Source: Corynebacterium sp. ACRPO
GTDB taxonomy: Bacteria > Actinomycetota > Actinomycetes > Mycobacteriales > Mycobacteriaceae
Length of the DNA stretch: 64,000 bases
Direction of reading: 5' to 3'
Assembly (NCBI RefSeq): GCF_022347205.1
Contig: NZ_JAKRNE010000004.1
Span: 84,007 to 148,006 of the forward strand
A model generated the notes under the pieces. It was given only the letters and a program-made list of their open reading frames with translations, ran no database searches and was not told where the DNA came from. How positions within the stretch are numbered: position 1 is the first letter of the stretch; every line of letters starts with the position of its first letter. The position numbers and the translations under genes were made by a program. Positions 8,006 to 17,666 of this stretch are shown in pieces.

Positions 8006-8487
8006 AGCTCCTCCATCATGCCCAGCCGGCGAATCTCGGCGCGCTCTTTCGGGTCGAGTGCTGCTACCCGCTTGGCGACGCCCTCCCCACTCAACCTAGC
8101 ACCAGCATCGGCCGCCAACCACGGAATCAGCACGAAGGCGCGCTCGTGGGCATAAGGATGCGGGACGATAAGCTCCGGGTCATCGGAAGTAAAACCTTCA
8201 ATATCGACGATATCCACGTCCAGCGTGCGCGGTCCCCAGTGGCGCACGCGGACGCGCTCGGCGGCCTCTTCGAGCTTCTGCCCGCGGCGCAGCAGTTCCT
8301 TCGGAGTCTCCTCGACGTCCACGATGAGCACCGCGTTGAGGAATTCGTCTTGGTCAGTCACGCCCCACGGCGGGGTGGCATAGACGGGCGAGGCGGCGAC
8401 GATCTCGTCGGCGAACTCGTCGAATACCGTGCGCAAAAGCTCCACGCGGTCATCCATATTGGAGCCGATAGACAGCACCGCACGCAT
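8002..8487 (-). CDS. folK: 2-amino-4-hydroxy-6-hydroxymethyldihydropteridine diphosphokinase
   Basis: 161 residues, the normal HPPK length. Seen: LSIGSNMDDR at the start, SPVYATPPWGVTDQDEFLNAV, GPRTLDVDIVDIEGF (the Mg-ATP-binding DxD motif) and IVPHPYAHERAFVLIPWL. The enzyme transfers pyrophosphate from ATP to hydroxymethyl-dihydropterin, feeding FolP. It sits in the order folE-folP-folB-folK, with its start one base from the folB stop. Confidence 0.95.
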   Translation of the reverse strand: MRAVLSIGSNMDDRVELLRTVFDEFADEIVAASPVYATPPWGVTDQDEFLNAVLIVDVEETPKELLRRGQKLEEAAERVRVRHWGPRTLDVDIVDIEGFTSDDPELIVPHPYAHERAFVLIPWLAADAGARLSGEGVAKRVAALDPKERAEIRRLGMMEEL

Positions 8488-8867
8488 TAGAGGGTCCTCG
8501 CGTGCTTGCGGGAGCGACGGGCGACCACGGCGACGTCGGCAAAAGTGCGCGGAATCGGCGCCTTCGGCTTGTGCAGGGTGACCTCCACGGCATGCAGGCC
8601 CTCGAAGGTCTCCATGATGGTATCGGCCACCTCACTGGCGACGGTCTCGATGAGGTCGCGGGCGGGGCCTTCGATGATTTTGGCGGCGACGTCGGCAAGC
8701 TCGGCGTAATTGATGGTCTTGGTCAGATCATCGGTGGCGGCGGCCTCGGCGAACTCGGACCAGCAGGTGATATCCACGATGAAGGGCTGGCCGGTGCGCT
8801 TTTCTTCCTCAAAAACGCCGTGGTAGCCAAAGCATTCTAGGCCGGTGAGCTCGATGCGGTCTGCCAT
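8487..8867 (-). CDS. folB: Dihydroneopterin aldolase
   Basis: 126 residues. ELTGLECFGYHGVFEEEKRTGQPFIVDI is the pterin-binding signature, followed by TINYAELADVAAKII and a catalytic-region VTLHKPKAPIP with the conserved Lys. FolB cleaves dihydroneopterin to hydroxymethyl-dihydropterin and glycolaldehyde. It lies between folP (three bases upstream) and folK, as expected for a folate operon. Confidence 0.95.
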   Translation of the reverse strand: MADRIELTGLECFGYHGVFEEEKRTGQPFIVDITCWSEFAEAAATDDLTKTINYAELADVAAKIIEGPARDLIETVASEVADTIMETFEGLHAVEVTLHKPKAPIPRTFADVAVVARRSRKHARTL

Positions 8868-8870
8868 GTT

Positions 8871-9833
8871 TTACTCCTTTGGGTTGCGCGGTAGGGCGGT
8901 GGATTTCATGGTGCCGTTGCCATCGGCGCCATTGCTATAGCTGCCGCTAGCATTGGCCCCGCCCGCGTAGCCGTTGCCGGCATTCCACGCAGCCGCAACA
9001 TCGACGGCGTCGCGCGAGACGGCGACCTCGTGCACGCGCACACCCCACGCGCCCATCTGGGCGGAAATGGCGGTCACGGCCGCAGTCGCGGGATCGGCCA
9101 GCAGTGGGCTGGACTCCACGCCACGGTCCTCCCGGATGGCGGCGAGGAAGCGCTTGCGGGAAGCGCCCACCAGCATGGGGAATTCGGCGTCGAGGAACTC
9201 CGGCAGGGCCTTGAGCAGCGCCCAATTATCCTGCGGGGTTTTGGCGAAGCCTAAGCCCGGATCGAGCACGATATTATCGCGGCGCACGCCGGCCTCCAGC
9301 GCGTTATTTGCCAGGCGCTCGAGGGTCTCATGCACATCGCGCACCACATCGCCGCCGTGGTCGGCGCTACCGGCTGCGGATCCAAAGGCGCCTTCCTGCA
9401 GCGTGCGCCAGTGCATCAAACAGACGGGCACACCGGCCTCGGCCATCGCGCGATACATCTCCGGATCAGCTAGGCCACCGGAGACGTCATTAATCATGTC
9501 CACGCCGGCCGCTGCGGCCGCACGGGCCACCGAGGCGCGCATCGTATCCACGGAGGTGCGGATGCCCAGCTCGCTCAGCGCCTTAATGACGGGAACCACG
9601 CGGCGCTTTTCGACGTCCGCTTCTACCCGCACCGCGCCCGGCCGGGTGGACTCACCACCGACGTCAATCATGTCCGCGCCCTGCGCCACGAGTTCGCGGG
9701 CGTGGTTGATGGCGGCATCGACGTCCAACCACTTACCGCCATCGGAGAAGGAATCCTCCGTGACGTTGACGATGCCCATCACCAGCGTGCGGTTGGCGAT
9801 GGTCAGATCTGAGACCGAGGTTGCCTGCTGCAT
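8871..9833 (-). CDS. folP: Dihydropteroate synthase
   Basis: 320 residues with a clean Shine-Dalgarno GAAGGAG upstream of ATG 9833. Motifs: MGIVNVTEDSFSDGG (pABA/pterin loop 1), IDVGGESTRPGA (loop 2), DTMRASVA, NDVSGG, and DPGLGFAKTPQDNW. The enzyme joins pABA to hydroxymethyl-dihydropterin pyrophosphate and is the sulfonamide target. The last 35 or so residues are a Gly/Asn/Ser-rich tail (NGYAGGANASGSYSNGADG) beyond the TIM barrel, which is unusual and probably disordered. Confidence 0.95.
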   Translation of the reverse strand: MQQATSVSDLTIANRTLVMGIVNVTEDSFSDGGKWLDVDAAINHARELVAQGADMIDVGGESTRPGAVRVEADVEKRRVVPVIKALSELGIRTSVDTMRASVARAAAAAGVDMINDVSGGLADPEMYRAMAEAGVPVCLMHWRTLQEGAFGSAAGSADHGGDVVRDVHETLERLANNALEAGVRRDNIVLDPGLGFAKTPQDNWALLKALPEFLDAEFPMLVGASRKRFLAAIREDRGVESSPLLADPATAAVTAISAQMGAWGVRVHEVAVSRDAVDVAAAWNAGNGYAGGANASGSYSNGADGNGTMKSTALPRNPKE

Positions 9834-9870
9834 GGCGTGCTCCTTCTCGCTTTCGTGGTAACCGGGGGAC

Positions 9871-10464
9871 TTAGCTGCGAATCAGGCTGAGCACCTCGGC
9901 GCGGGAGGCGGCATTGTTTTTGAAGCCGCCGCGCACCGCGGAGGTGGTCGTCGTCGCACCCGGCTTGCGGATGCCGCGCATGGCCATGCACAGGTGCTCG
10001 CACTCAATGACCACGATGACGGACTGCGCACCGAGGACCTCCACCAAGGCGTCCGCTACCTGCTGGGTGAGGCGCTCTTGGACCTGGGGGCGCTTAGCGT
10101 ACATATCCGCCAGGCGGGCGAGTTTGCTCAAACCGGTGACGTGGCCGTCTTTGCCCGGGATGTAGCCGATATGCGCCACGCCGTAGAACGGCACTAGGTG
10201 GTGCTCGCAGGTGGAGTAAATGGGGATATCGCGCACCAGAACCAATTCTTGGTGGTCCTCAGCGAAGGTCTTGTGCAGAACCTCGGTTGGGTCCTCGTGC
10301 AGGCCGGCGAAGACCTCGCGGTAGGCGCGGGCCACGCGGGCAGGGGTTTCGCGCAAGCCCTCGCGGTCAGGGTCCTCCCCTACCGCAAGGAGCAGCTCAC
10401 GCACCGCTGCCTCCGCTCGGTCTTGGTCAAAGGCGGCGCGAGCGGGAATGTGATTATCAGGCAT
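9871..10464 (-). CDS. folE: GTP cyclohydrolase I
   Basis: 197 residues. Zn-binding and catalytic motifs are present: [44 protein letters not shown], and [15 protein letters not shown]. FolE converts GTP to dihydroneopterin triphosphate, the first step of the folate pathway encoded by the following genes. Its ATG overlaps the ftsH stop by one base, indicating read-through of the ftsH message. Confidence 0.95.
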   Translation of the reverse strand: MPDNHIPARAAFDQDRAEAAVRELLLAVGEDPDREGLRETPARVARAYREVFAGLHEDPTEVLHKTFAEDHQELVLVRDIPIYSTCEHHLVPFYGVAHIGYIPGKDGHVTGLSKLARLADMYAKRPQVQERLTQQVADALVEVLGAQSVIVVIECEHLCMAMRGIRKPGATTTTSAVRGGFKNNAASRAEVLSLIRS

Positions 10465-12821
10465 TAGTTATCTTCTTGCTTGTCGTCCTCGCGCGCATAG
10501 GGGTTCTTGCGGCGATCCTTCTCGTCCCAGCCAGGGGTAAACCACTGGCTGGTCTCGGCATCGGCATTCGCGCCGGCATCCGGCTTGTGGTGCTTTCCAC
10601 CACCGGTAGCGGGGCGTGCGGCCGGCCGGGCGGATGACTCGGAAGCCGGGGCAGACTGGGCGTCGCGAGCCTGCTGGGTCGGCTGGACCGACTGGGCCGG
10701 CGTGGAGTCCGCGGATTCCTTAGCAGGGCCGCTGCCCAGCTCGCGGGCGGTGTCTGGGTCGACGTAATCGCCTGCGTGCTGGCCAAAGTTGAAGCCCACC
10801 TCGCCCTTCGGCTCTTCGCCGGCGAGGCGGCGCTCGCGGGCGGCACGGGAGGCATCGAGAAGCGTCATGCGCTTAGGCAGCTCCTCGCCGCGCTCCTTTG
10901 CCAGCTCGACCGGGGTCTTCACCGGAGCGTAGCCAATCTGGCGCGGGAAGCGATCGTCTTCACCCGGGAAGACGTCGAAGGCCTCGCGCGGCTCGATGCC
11001 GTCGAAGATGCGCTCCAGGTCAGGGCGGCGCAGGGTTTCCTTCTCCAGCAGGGCCTCGGCCAGCTTGTCCAGGTAGTGACGGTTATTGCGCAAGATGTCA
11101 TAGGCCTGCTCGTGCGCGCGCTCGAGCAGGTAGCGCATCTGCTCATCAATCTTGGAGGCAACCTCATCGGAGTAATCGATGGAGCCGCCGCCACCCATCT
11201 GGCTGAAGGGATCGCCCTGCTCCTTGCCGTACTTTACGGTGCCGAGATCTGGGGAGAATCCGTACTCGGTGAGCATAGAACGAGCGATCTTGGTGGCGTT
11301 TTCAATATCGGAAGACGCACCGGTGGTCGGTGCACCGAAGACCAGTTCCTCGGCCGCGCGGCCGCCCATGGCAAAGACCAAGCGGGAGAAGAGCTCGTCG
11401 CGGGTGTACATGCCCTTGTCGTCTTCCTGGGAGGTCATGGCGTGGCCGCCGGTGCGGCCGCGGGCCAGGATGGTGACCTTGTACACGCGCTCAATATCCT
11501 TGAGTGCCCACGCGGAAAGCGTGTGTCCACCCTCGTGGTAAGCGGTGACCTTCTTCTCGTGCTCGGAGATGATCTTGCCCTGGCGGCGCGGGCCGCCCAC
11601 GACGCGGTCGGTGGCCTCTTCCAAGGCGTCGTAGGTAATGACGTTGCCGCCAATGCGGGCGGTTAGCAATGCGGCCTCGTTGAGCACGTTGGCCAGGTCC
11701 GCGCCGGACATGCCGGCGGTGCGCTTGGCCAACTGCGCTACGTCAACCTCTTCTGCCAGCGGCTTATTCTTTGCATGCACGCGCAGGATCTGCTCGCGGC
11801 CGGCCAAGTCCGGGTTGGTGACCGGAATCTGGCGGTCGAAGCGGCCCGGGCGCAGCAGCGCCGGATCCAGGATGTCCGGGCGGTTGGTGGCGGCGATGAG
11901 GATTACGCCCTCGCGGTCACCAAAGCCGTCCATTTCTACCAGGAGCTGGTTGAGGGTCTGCTCGCGCTCATCGTGGCCGCCGCCGGTGCCGGAACCGCGC
12001 TGGCGGCCCACGGCGTCAATCTCGTCCACGAAGATAATGCAGGGGCTATTTTCCTTCGCCTGCTTGAACAGGTCGCGCACGCGGGAGGCACCCACGCCGA
12101 CGAACATTTCCACAAAGTCAGAACCGGAGATGGAATAGAACGGCACGCCGGCCTCGCCCGCCACGGCGCGGGCCAGCAAGGTCTTACCGGTGCCCGGAGG
12201 GCCATAAAGCAGCACGCCACGCGGAATCTTGGCACCCAGCTCGTGGTAACGAGTGGGATCTTCCAGGAAGTCCTTGATCTCCTGCAGCTCGTCCACGGCC
12301 TCGTCCGCGCCGGCCACGTCCTCGAAGGTATTGGTCGGCATATCCTTGGTCAGTTCCTTGGCCTTGGAACCGCCGATACCAAACATGCCACCAGCGCCCT
12401 GCTGCATGCGGGACATGAGCCAGAAAAGCACACCGAAGAGGATGATCATCGGCAGCAGCATGCTGAGCATGGAGCCCAGGAAGGATTCCTGCGTGACATT
12501 GGTCTGGTACTTCTCGGCACCGGAATCCTTGACGGCGTTAAAGACCTGCTCGGAGGCGCGGGCCGGGTACTTGGCCACGATCTCCTGCACGCCGTCGCGC
12601 TCGTCTACCGTGATTTCGTCCTTGAGCTTGATGCGCAGGCGCTGCTCGCGGTCATCGATTTCCACCTCATCGACGTTTTTGTCCTTGAGCTGGGTCAGCG
12701 CAACGGAGGTATCCGCTTGCACGTAGCCGCGGGCGTCGTTGCTAAAAAAGGTAAAAGCGTACAGCGCGATAAGGATAAGGGCCGCAATCCCGCCGTAGCG
12801 AAGAATCTTGTTGTTTTTCAT
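10464..12821 (-). CDS. ftsH: ATP-dependent zinc metalloprotease FtsH
   Basis: 785 residues. Two transmembrane segments (about 9-27 and 112-132) flank an extracytoplasmic domain. Then comes an AAA+ module with Walker A GPPGTGKT, Walker [12 protein letters not shown] and the arginine-finger/SRH region [20 protein letters not shown], followed by the zinc protease motif HEGGH in [14 protein letters not shown]. FtsH degrades misfolded and short-lived membrane and cytosolic proteins. The C-terminal 140 residues are a Ser/Ala/Pro/Asp-rich tail, longer than in E. coli. A TAAAAT lies 9 bases upstream and overlaps the hpt stop, so ftsH may have its own promoter. Confidence 0.97.
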   Translation of the reverse strand: MKNNKILRYGGIAALILIALYAFTFFSNDARGYVQADTSVALTQLKDKNVDEVEIDDREQRLRIKLKDEITVDERDGVQEIVAKYPARASEQVFNAVKDSGAEKYQTNVTQESFLGSMLSMLLPMIILFGVLFWLMSRMQQGAGGMFGIGGSKAKELTKDMPTNTFEDVAGADEAVDELQEIKDFLEDPTRYHELGAKIPRGVLLYGPPGTGKTLLARAVAGEAGVPFYSISGSDFVEMFVGVGASRVRDLFKQAKENSPCIIFVDEIDAVGRQRGSGTGGGHDEREQTLNQLLVEMDGFGDREGVILIAATNRPDILDPALLRPGRFDRQIPVTNPDLAGREQILRVHAKNKPLAEEVDVAQLAKRTAGMSGADLANVLNEAALLTARIGGNVITYDALEEATDRVVGGPRRQGKIISEHEKKVTAYHEGGHTLSAWALKDIERVYKVTILARGRTGGHAMTSQEDDKGMYTRDELFSRLVFAMGGRAAEELVFGAPTTGASSDIENATKIARSMLTEYGFSPDLGTVKYGKEQGDPFSQMGGGGSIDYSDEVASKIDEQMRYLLERAHEQAYDILRNNRHYLDKLAEALLEKETLRRPDLERIFDGIEPREAFDVFPGEDDRFPRQIGYAPVKTPVELAKERGEELPKRMTLLDASRAARERRLAGEEPKGEVGFNFGQHAGDYVDPDTARELGSGPAKESADSTPAQSVQPTQQARDAQSAPASESSARPAARPATGGGKHHKPDAGANADAETSQWFTPGWDEKDRRKNPYAREDDKQEDN

Positions 12822-12833
12822 TACTGCGCGATT

Positions 12834-13421
12834 TTAGTTGGTGGTATAGACATCAGGGTGCAGGGTGCCCACGTAAGGCAGATCGCGGTAGCGTTCCGCA
12901 TAGTCCAGCCCGTAGCCGATGACGAATTCATTCGGGATATCAAAGCCCACATCCAGCAGGTCAATATCGGCCTTGACTACCTCGGGCTTGCGCAGCAGGG
13001 TGACCACATTCAGCGAGGCAGGGTTGCGGCCTTCCAGGTTGCGGATGAGCCACGACAGGGTGAGGCCGGAGTCAATGATGTCTTCCACGATGAGCACGTT
13101 GCGCCCGGCAATATCGCGGTCCAGATCCTTCAAAATGCGCACCACGCCGGACGAGGAAGTGGAGGCGCCGTAGGAGGATACGGCCATAAACTCCAGCTCG
13201 GAGGGGATGGATAGCTTGCGCGCAAAGTCCGTGAGGAAGAATGCTGCGCCCTTGAGCACACAGACCAACAGGAGGTCTTGCTCAGAGTCGGCATATTTTT
13301 CCGAGACCATATCCGCGAGTTCTTGGACGCGGCTTTGCAGTTCCTCTTCTCCAATGAGGATTGCTTCTACATCGTCACCGTAGCGGTTTGCGGGAACGGC
13401 GAAGTCTTTCTTGTCGTGCAC
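12834..13421 (-). CDS. hpt: Hypoxanthine phosphoribosyltransferase
   Basis: 195 residues from a GTG start at 13421, supported by AAAGGAG 7 bases upstream. Motifs: [20 protein letters not shown], the flexible loop region [16 protein letters not shown], and the PRPP-binding signature [14 protein letters not shown]. The enzyme salvages hypoxanthine and guanine to IMP and GMP. The tilS-hpt-ftsH order seen here is conserved in many bacteria. Confidence 0.95.
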   Translation of the reverse strand: MHDKKDFAVPANRYGDDVEAILIGEEELQSRVQELADMVSEKYADSEQDLLLVCVLKGAAFFLTDFARKLSIPSELEFMAVSSYGASTSSSGVVRILKDLDRDIAGRNVLIVEDIIDSGLTLSWLIRNLEGRNPASLNVVTLLRKPEVVKADIDLLDVGFDIPNEFVIGYGLDYAERYRDLPYVGTLHPDVYTTN

Positions 13422-13433
13422 GTGTGCGCTCCT

Positions 13434-14384
13434 TTAATGACCAGACAATAGTGCCAGTTTGCCACCTATACGGGCTACTTCCAACCTCTGCCCCACCTGC
13501 CGCGCCGATCGCACGGCCACCGGGCCTTGCCCATGCCAGTGGGTGCACAGCTTGCCGACGTCCCCCACTCCCCTCCTTGTTACCTCTACCCCCTCGCTGA
13601 CCAGCCACGCAGCGATTGCCCGCCGGCGCCGCGGTTCCGCCATCGCCGCCAGCTCGGCGCAGTCGGTGGTGGGTGGGGTGCGCAGGGCGGCGTCGTCAAG
13701 CGCGGCGTCGCCTGCTGCTTGCGCCAGCGCTGGCACCGCGTCCCCGCCAATAATGCGGCTCAACTGCGGGATTACCTCGCGGCGCAGCGCCACGCGGCGG
13801 AAATTCGTGTCCGCGTTCTGCGGATCCTGCCACGCCGAGAGGCCCAGCTCCGCGCAGGCGCCCTCGGTATCGGCCCGGCGCACGCCCAACAACGGCCGCA
13901 CCACGCGGGCGCCTTCCACCTCGCTGCGCTCGCTCATGCCGGTCACCCGCCCACGCAGCGCGCCGAGCAGCAGCGTCTCCGCCTGGTCATCGGCCGTATG
14001 TGCCACGGCCACCTCTAAGTCTTCGCCCGCGCACGCGGCGGCCAGTGCCCGATACCGCGCCACCCGTGCGGCCGCCTCCATCGACTCCGCCCCCGCTGCA
14101 GCGCCTGCCTCAACGCTAAGCACCTCCGCCCGCGCGCCCAGCGTTCGCGCCTGTTCGGCCGCGCGCTCTGCCTGCGCCCGCGAGCCGTCCTGCAACCCGT
14201 GGTCCACGCACAGCGCAAGCACGTCGTGCCCCTCCGCCACGAGCGCCGCCATGAGAGCCAGCGAATCCGCGCCCCCGGACAGCCCCACCGCCACTGCGTG
14301 GTCAAGGTCGGCGGTGCGCACGCCGCGCCGACACGCCAGAAAGTGCGGCGAAACCCGCGGCCAAAAGGGCTTATTAGAATTCAT
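13434..14384 (-). CDS. tilS: tRNA(Ile)-lysidine synthase
   Basis: 316 residues from ATG 14384; the frame is open upstream, but that part lies inside dacB. The PP-loop SGGADS is at residues 36-41, then LALCVDHGLQDGSRAQAERAAEQ and VAVAHTADDQAETLLLGALRG, all typical of TilS N-terminal N-type ATP pyrophosphatases. The enzyme modifies C34 of the CAU-anticodon tRNA-Ile with lysine so it reads AUA. The start overlaps the dacB stop by 11 bases with no good Shine-Dalgarno, so coupling to dacB translation is likely. Confidence 0.92.
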   Translation of the reverse strand: MNSNKPFWPRVSPHFLACRRGVRTADLDHAVAVGLSGGADSLALMAALVAEGHDVLALCVDHGLQDGSRAQAERAAEQARTLGARAEVLSVEAGAAAGAESMEAAARVARYRALAAACAGEDLEVAVAHTADDQAETLLLGALRGRVTGMSERSEVEGARVVRPLLGVRRADTEGACAELGLSAWQDPQNADTNFRRVALRREVIPQLSRIIGGDAVPALAQAAGDAALDDAALRTPPTTDCAELAAMAEPRRRRAIAAWLVSEGVEVTRRGVGDVGKLCTHWHGQGPVAVRSARQVGQRLEVARIGGKLALLSGH

Positions 14385-15660
14385 GCAGTGCAGAAGCCAA
14401 CGCGTCTTGTGCCTTGCGGGCGGCCAAGATATCGCCGTCATTAACAAGGAAGGCAAAGGCGTACACGCGCCCGGAATTGCCCTGCGCGGTGCCGGCCAAG
14501 GCCGAGACCCCAGTCAGCGTGCCGGTCTTAGCGCGCACGTAGCCCTTGGCCGCGGAATCGCCGTAGCGCTCGTACAGCGTGCCATCACCGCCGGCCACCG
14601 GCAGGTAGGACACCAGCGGACGCAGGCGCGGATCCTTGACCGCACCATTAATGAGCTGCGTCAACAGCCCGACCGTGAGCCGATTGTCCACCGAGAGCCC
14701 GGAATTGTCCTTAATATCCACGCCCTCGACGTCGAATCCTTGCTCCCGCAGCACCTCGAGCGTGGCCTGCGTATCGCCCTCAAAGCTGGCTTCCTTACCG
14801 CGGGAAACCGCCAGCTCGCGCGCAATGGCCTCGGCCATGACATTATCGGAATGGCGCACCATTTCTCGGGCGCGGTCCGCTAGCGGCGGCGAATCCACGC
14901 TCGCCACCTCCTGCGCATTCTCCGCCACAGACCCCATGCCTACCTTGCCCGCACCGAGGCGATCGCCTAACTGCTTAGCCACGTCCAAAGCCGGCTCATG
15001 ACTCCTCGGCACATCCCCCGTCGTCGCGCCCAGGCGACCACCGTAGAGCATGGCCGGTTCCATTGGCGCGACGAAGCCGCCGTCCACGTTTTCCGGATCC
15101 CAGCCTGGGGCCTGCGCCTCGCCGGACCATACGGAGGTATCGATGTAGACGCCATCGACCTGCTCGACGTTTTCCGAAATCTGCTCGGCCAAATCATCGA
15201 GCTGCTCATGCGTCATCCACACATCGCCCGCGGCCTTAATAACCACGTTCTTTTCGTTCGACCCACGGTAGACCTTGGTGGTGATTTTCTCATTCTCATC
15301 CAGCGCCAACGTCGCCGCCGCGGTGGTGAGGACCTTCGTGGACGAGGCCGGGGTAAGCCGCTTATCTGCGTCGCGCTGCCACACCACGTCACCGGTTTCG
15401 GTATCGATCACCTCGCCGCCGAAAGTGGCAAGGTCTTTATTCTTAGCGAGCTCATCCAGCTTCGCGCTCAGCGCATCCAGGTCTGCCTCGCCCGGCTGTG
15501 CTGCGCTCAACGGCTCCTCAGGAGCCTCGACCGCTTGCGCCTCCCCGTGCGAGAGATCGCCGTATTCGCGCTGGAGGGTAACGCCCAGCGCAGCCGTACC
15601 TCCGACCGCTGCTGCTACCACGAGCGCGGTCGCTGACCACCAAACATGCTTTGCTTTCAT
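14374..15660 (-). CDS. dacB: D-alanyl-D-alanine carboxypeptidase/endopeptidase (PBP4, S13 family)
   Basis: 428 residues from ATG 15660 with AAAGG upstream; an in-frame extension to 15816 runs into the ppa promoter and is rejected. One N-terminal transmembrane anchor or signal (residues 5-27). Penicillin-binding motifs: SSTK with nucleophile Ser106, HSDN (SxN box) and [16 protein letters not shown] (KTG box). The large insert between the first two motifs is the S13 hallmark. It trims peptidoglycan stem peptides or crosslinks outside the membrane. It is the first gene of the tilS-hpt-ftsH cluster and diverges from ppa. Confidence 0.92.
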   Translation of the reverse strand: MKAKHVWWSATALVVAAAVGGTAALGVTLQREYGDLSHGEAQAVEAPEEPLSAAQPGEADLDALSAKLDELAKNKDLATFGGEVIDTETGDVVWQRDADKRLTPASSTKVLTTAAATLALDENEKITTKVYRGSNEKNVVIKAAGDVWMTHEQLDDLAEQISENVEQVDGVYIDTSVWSGEAQAPGWDPENVDGGFVAPMEPAMLYGGRLGATTGDVPRSHEPALDVAKQLGDRLGAGKVGMGSVAENAQEVASVDSPPLADRAREMVRHSDNVMAEAIARELAVSRGKEASFEGDTQATLEVLREQGFDVEGVDIKDNSGLSVDNRLTVGLLTQLINGAVKDPRLRPLVSYLPVAGGDGTLYERYGDSAAKGYVRAKTGTLTGVSALAGTAQGNSGRVYAFAFLVNDGDILAARKAQDALASALHEF

Positions 15661-15742
15661 TGCCTTTAACCCTAGCGCGAATCCGCAACGCGCTAGACTA
15701 TGGGCAGTAATTGATACCCAATCCCCCATGGAGGACATCGCT

Positions 15743-16216
15743 GTGAGCGTTGAAGTAACCATTGAAATCCCGAAGGGCTCCCGCAACAAGTACGAGGTTG
15801 ACCACGAGTCCGGCAAGGTCTACCTCGACCGTTACCTGTTCACCCCGATGGCTTACCCGGCTGACTACGGCTTCATCGACCACACCCTGGGCGAGGACGG
15901 CGACCCGCTCGACGCCCTGGTCATCCTGCCGGAGCCGGTCTTCCCGGGCGTAGTCGTTGAGGCCCGCATCGTCGGCGTCTTCAAGATGACCGACGAGGCC
16001 GGCGGCGACGACAAGCTGCTCGCCGTCATCGATGACCCGCGCTGGGAGCGCTACCAGGACATCAACGATGTGGAGCAGCACATCAAGGACGAAATCGAGC
16101 ACTTCTTCGTCCACTACAAGGACCTGGAGCCGAACAAGGAAGTCACCGGCTCCGGCTGGGGCGACAAGGCCGAGGCAGAGAAGATCCTCGACGAGGCAAA
16201 GGCTCGCTTCAAGTAA
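15743..16216 (+). CDS. ppa: Inorganic pyrophosphatase
   Basis: 157 residues from GTG 15743 (reads [20 protein letters not shown]). GTG is preferred over the ATG at 15728 because GGAGGA at 15730-15735 is a strong Shine-Dalgarno only for the GTG, and homologues begin MSVEVT. Family I motifs: [20 protein letters not shown] (metal-binding Asp cluster) and [13 protein letters not shown]. The enzyme hydrolyses PPi and drives biosynthesis. Upstream TAGACT at 15694-15699 is a plausible -10. Confidence 0.96.
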   Translation: MSVEVTIEIPKGSRNKYEVDHESGKVYLDRYLFTPMAYPADYGFIDHTLGEDGDPLDALVILPEPVFPGVVVEARIVGVFKMTDEAGGDDKLLAVIDDPRWERYQDINDVEQHIKDEIEHFFVHYKDLEPNKEVTGSGWGDKAEAEKILDEAKARFK

Positions 16217-16241
16217 GCCTTCCTGCTCCGGGCTGCCCTTA

Positions 16242-16307
16242 GGGCGTTTCGATCAAATAGCACCGCGAAAGCGGCGGTTTTCAAGACCGTATTTGATCGA
16301 AACGCCC
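16242..16307. repeat. Palindromic element A (18-bp perfect arms)
   Basis: Arms 16242-16259 and 16290-16307 are perfect inverted copies (GGGCGTTTCGATCAAATA). The 30-base middle contains its own small hairpin CCGC-GAAA-GCGG. The TTCGATCA...TGATCGAA core spans exactly 54 bases (16248-16301). A T-rich stretch (CCCCTTTTTGTCCC) follows, so it may also end ppa transcription. A related element lies 134 bases downstream. Confidence 0.85.
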
Positions 16308-16381
16308 CTTTTTGTCCCTTTTCGCCCTCCTTCGCATCCGCAAGGCCCTCCCCGCGACACCATCCCGTCCCCGCAGTACAA

Positions 16382-16435
16382 TTCGATCACATAGCAGGCC
16401 GAAACCACCGGCCTCGGGGGACCTAATTGATCGAA
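16382..16435. repeat. Palindromic element B, related to element A
   Basis: TTCGATCA at 16382-16389 pairs with TGATCGAA at 16428-16435. The span is again exactly 54 bases, and the left end TTCGATCACATAGCA matches element A at 14 of 15 positions. The interior again holds a small hairpin (AGGCCG/CGGCCT) at a matching place but with different sequence. It ends 22 bases before the DUF559-type gene, where it could act as an operator. Confidence 0.75.
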
Positions 16436-16457
16436 ATGAACGCCTAGGGGTGGGCGC

Positions 16458-17279
16458 ATGAGAATCTTCACCACGCGCAGGGCCGCGCACCGCGCAATCA
16501 ACAACCAAGCCGTGAAAATCTGCCACGGCCTCTATACCGAAGGAAAGCCCTCGCCGCGCGAACTCGCGGAAATCGTCTCCCATCGCTGGCCCGATTCAGC
16601 GCTCGACGGCTACTCGTGTGCCCACCACTACCTCGGCCACCCTTTAAGTTTCCCACTCCACTTCCTGCGCGCGGGAATGATGGCCTCCAGCCCGTACTTC
16701 CGCAGCCGCCGCGCCCGTCCCAAGGCGCTTGGTCAGCTCAATGGAATTAACGTGTGCAATCCGCTGCAGGCCACAGAAATCATGGCGGAAGAAGACGCCG
16801 TCGCTTTCCTCGAGGCCTGCTTTGCCGGCCAGTACGGCGCCTCCCAGATGGAGGGCCACATGCTTGATTTTCAGCGCTTCCCGCAGCACACCCGGCGCGT
16901 GCTGGAAAACACCATCCTCGGCGCTGATAGCGTCCCCGAGCGCAACCTCACCCGCGCGCTTCGGCCCCATGTCACCGTGCACAACAACAGATACATTGGC
17001 CCTTACCGCTGGGACTTACTCTTGGAGGAACACAAGCTAGCCATCGAAGTCGACGGCTACGCCTACCATCAGGGCGAGAACCGGCAGCGGTTCGAAATTG
17101 ACCGCCAAAAGCTGAACGACGCCGTCCAAAGAGGCTACAAACCCCTCCACTTCACCGCCGCCACAATCGAGCACCACCTCGACATAGCTGTTGGCCAAAT
17201 CCTCGCAATAGTCCACGGTAAAGGCAACATTGTGCAGCCACCGTGGCAGTGGCACCACTACTGGCGGTTCCAGCGCTAG
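16458..17279 (+). CDS. AbiEi-like N-terminal / DUF559 endonuclease-fold protein
   Basis: 273 residues. The N-terminal part (KICHGLYTEGKPSPRELAEIV, then LDGYSCAHHYLGHPL) resembles the winged-helix antitoxin domain of AbiEi-type proteins. The C-terminal part YRWDLLLEEHKLAIEVDGYAYH has the D...ExD pattern of PD-(D/E)XK nuclease-like DUF559/Vsr-related domains, followed by an Arg/Gln/Asp-rich helix. Such two-part proteins are common in actinobacteria and of unknown role; some are called type IV antitoxins without an AbiEii partner, and none is seen here. Codon use looks less GC-biased than its neighbours. Two palindromes precede the gene. Defence or mobile-element control is possible but unproven. 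Confidence 0.6.
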   Translation: MRIFTTRRAAHRAINNQAVKICHGLYTEGKPSPRELAEIVSHRWPDSALDGYSCAHHYLGHPLSFPLHFLRAGMMASSPYFRSRRARPKALGQLNGINVCNPLQATEIMAEEDAVAFLEACFAGQYGASQMEGHMLDFQRFPQHTRRVLENTILGADSVPERNLTRALRPHVTVHNNRYIGPYRWDLLLEEHKLAIEVDGYAYHQGENRQRFEIDRQKLNDAVQRGYKPLHFTAATIEHHLDIAVGQILAIVHGKGNIVQPPWQWHHYWRFQR

Positions 17280-17319
17280 CACTGCGGCACGCGGAGCAGC
17301 ACAAGGACCTATGCGTGAC

Positions 17320-17325
17320 TAGGGT
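17320..17325 (+). promoter_or_regulatory. -10-like hexamer for rhodanese gene
   Basis: TAGGGT lies exactly 7 bases before ATG 17333, suggesting a leaderless transcript. The 7 bases (ATGAGGC) also contain a weak AGG, so leadered initiation from an upstream promoter is not excluded. Confidence 0.35.
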
Positions 17326-17332
17326 ATGAGGC

Positions 17333-17629
17333 ATGAAAAACGTTCAACCAACCGAAGTACCAGAAGGCGCTCAGCTCATTGATGTCCGCGAGAATGATGA
17401 GTGGGCGGTGGAGCGCGCGAAGGGCGCGACCCATATCCCGATGAGTGAGATTACGGGTCGCATCCAGGAAATCGACCCGGACAAGGACATCTACGTCATC
17501 TGCCACGCAGGCGGCCGCAGCATGCAGGTCTGCCAGTATCTGGAGCATGCGCTGGGCTGGGACACTATTAACGTCGATGGCGGCACGGATAAGTGGAAGG
17601 CTGCCGGGCTTCCCATCGAAACGGATTAA
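17333..17629 (+). CDS. Rhodanese-like domain protein
   Basis: 98 residues, a single rhodanese domain. Seen: AQLIDVRENDEWAVERAKGATHIPMSEI and the active-site loop ICHAGGRS with catalytic Cys57. The loop is six residues long, as in sulfurtransferases rather than Cdc25-type phosphatases. No transmembrane segment or fused domain. It probably moves sulfane sulfur in the cytosol; the partner is unknown. It stands as a single gene between the DUF559 protein and marR. Confidence 0.9.
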   Translation: MKNVQPTEVPEGAQLIDVRENDEWAVERAKGATHIPMSEITGRIQEIDPDKDIYVICHAGGRSMQVCQYLEHALGWDTINVDGGTDKWKAAGLPIETD

Positions 17630-17660
17630 TTGGCCTTAACCAATCTTTTGGGATTATTAT
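17629..17660 (+). promoter_or_regulatory. marR promoter with inverted-repeat operator candidate
   Basis: ATTGG-CCTTAA-CCAAT (17629-17644) is a perfect 5-base inverted repeat. It lies just upstream of TATTAT (17655-17660), which is 6 bases before ATG 17667. The arrangement suggests a leaderless promoter controlled by the MarR protein it drives. Both parts are inferred from sequence only. Confidence 0.4.
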
Positions 17661-17666
17661 GATGGT

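Noticed and set aside
13459..14883. A 474-codon plus-strand frame over tilS/dacB
   Set aside because: Crosses two well-supported minus-strand genes and reads as Ser/Ala/Arg low-complexity shadow.
15728..15742. ATG start for ppa
   Set aside because: The ATG overlaps the GGAGGA ribosome site that serves the GTG at 15743, and homologues begin at that GTG position.
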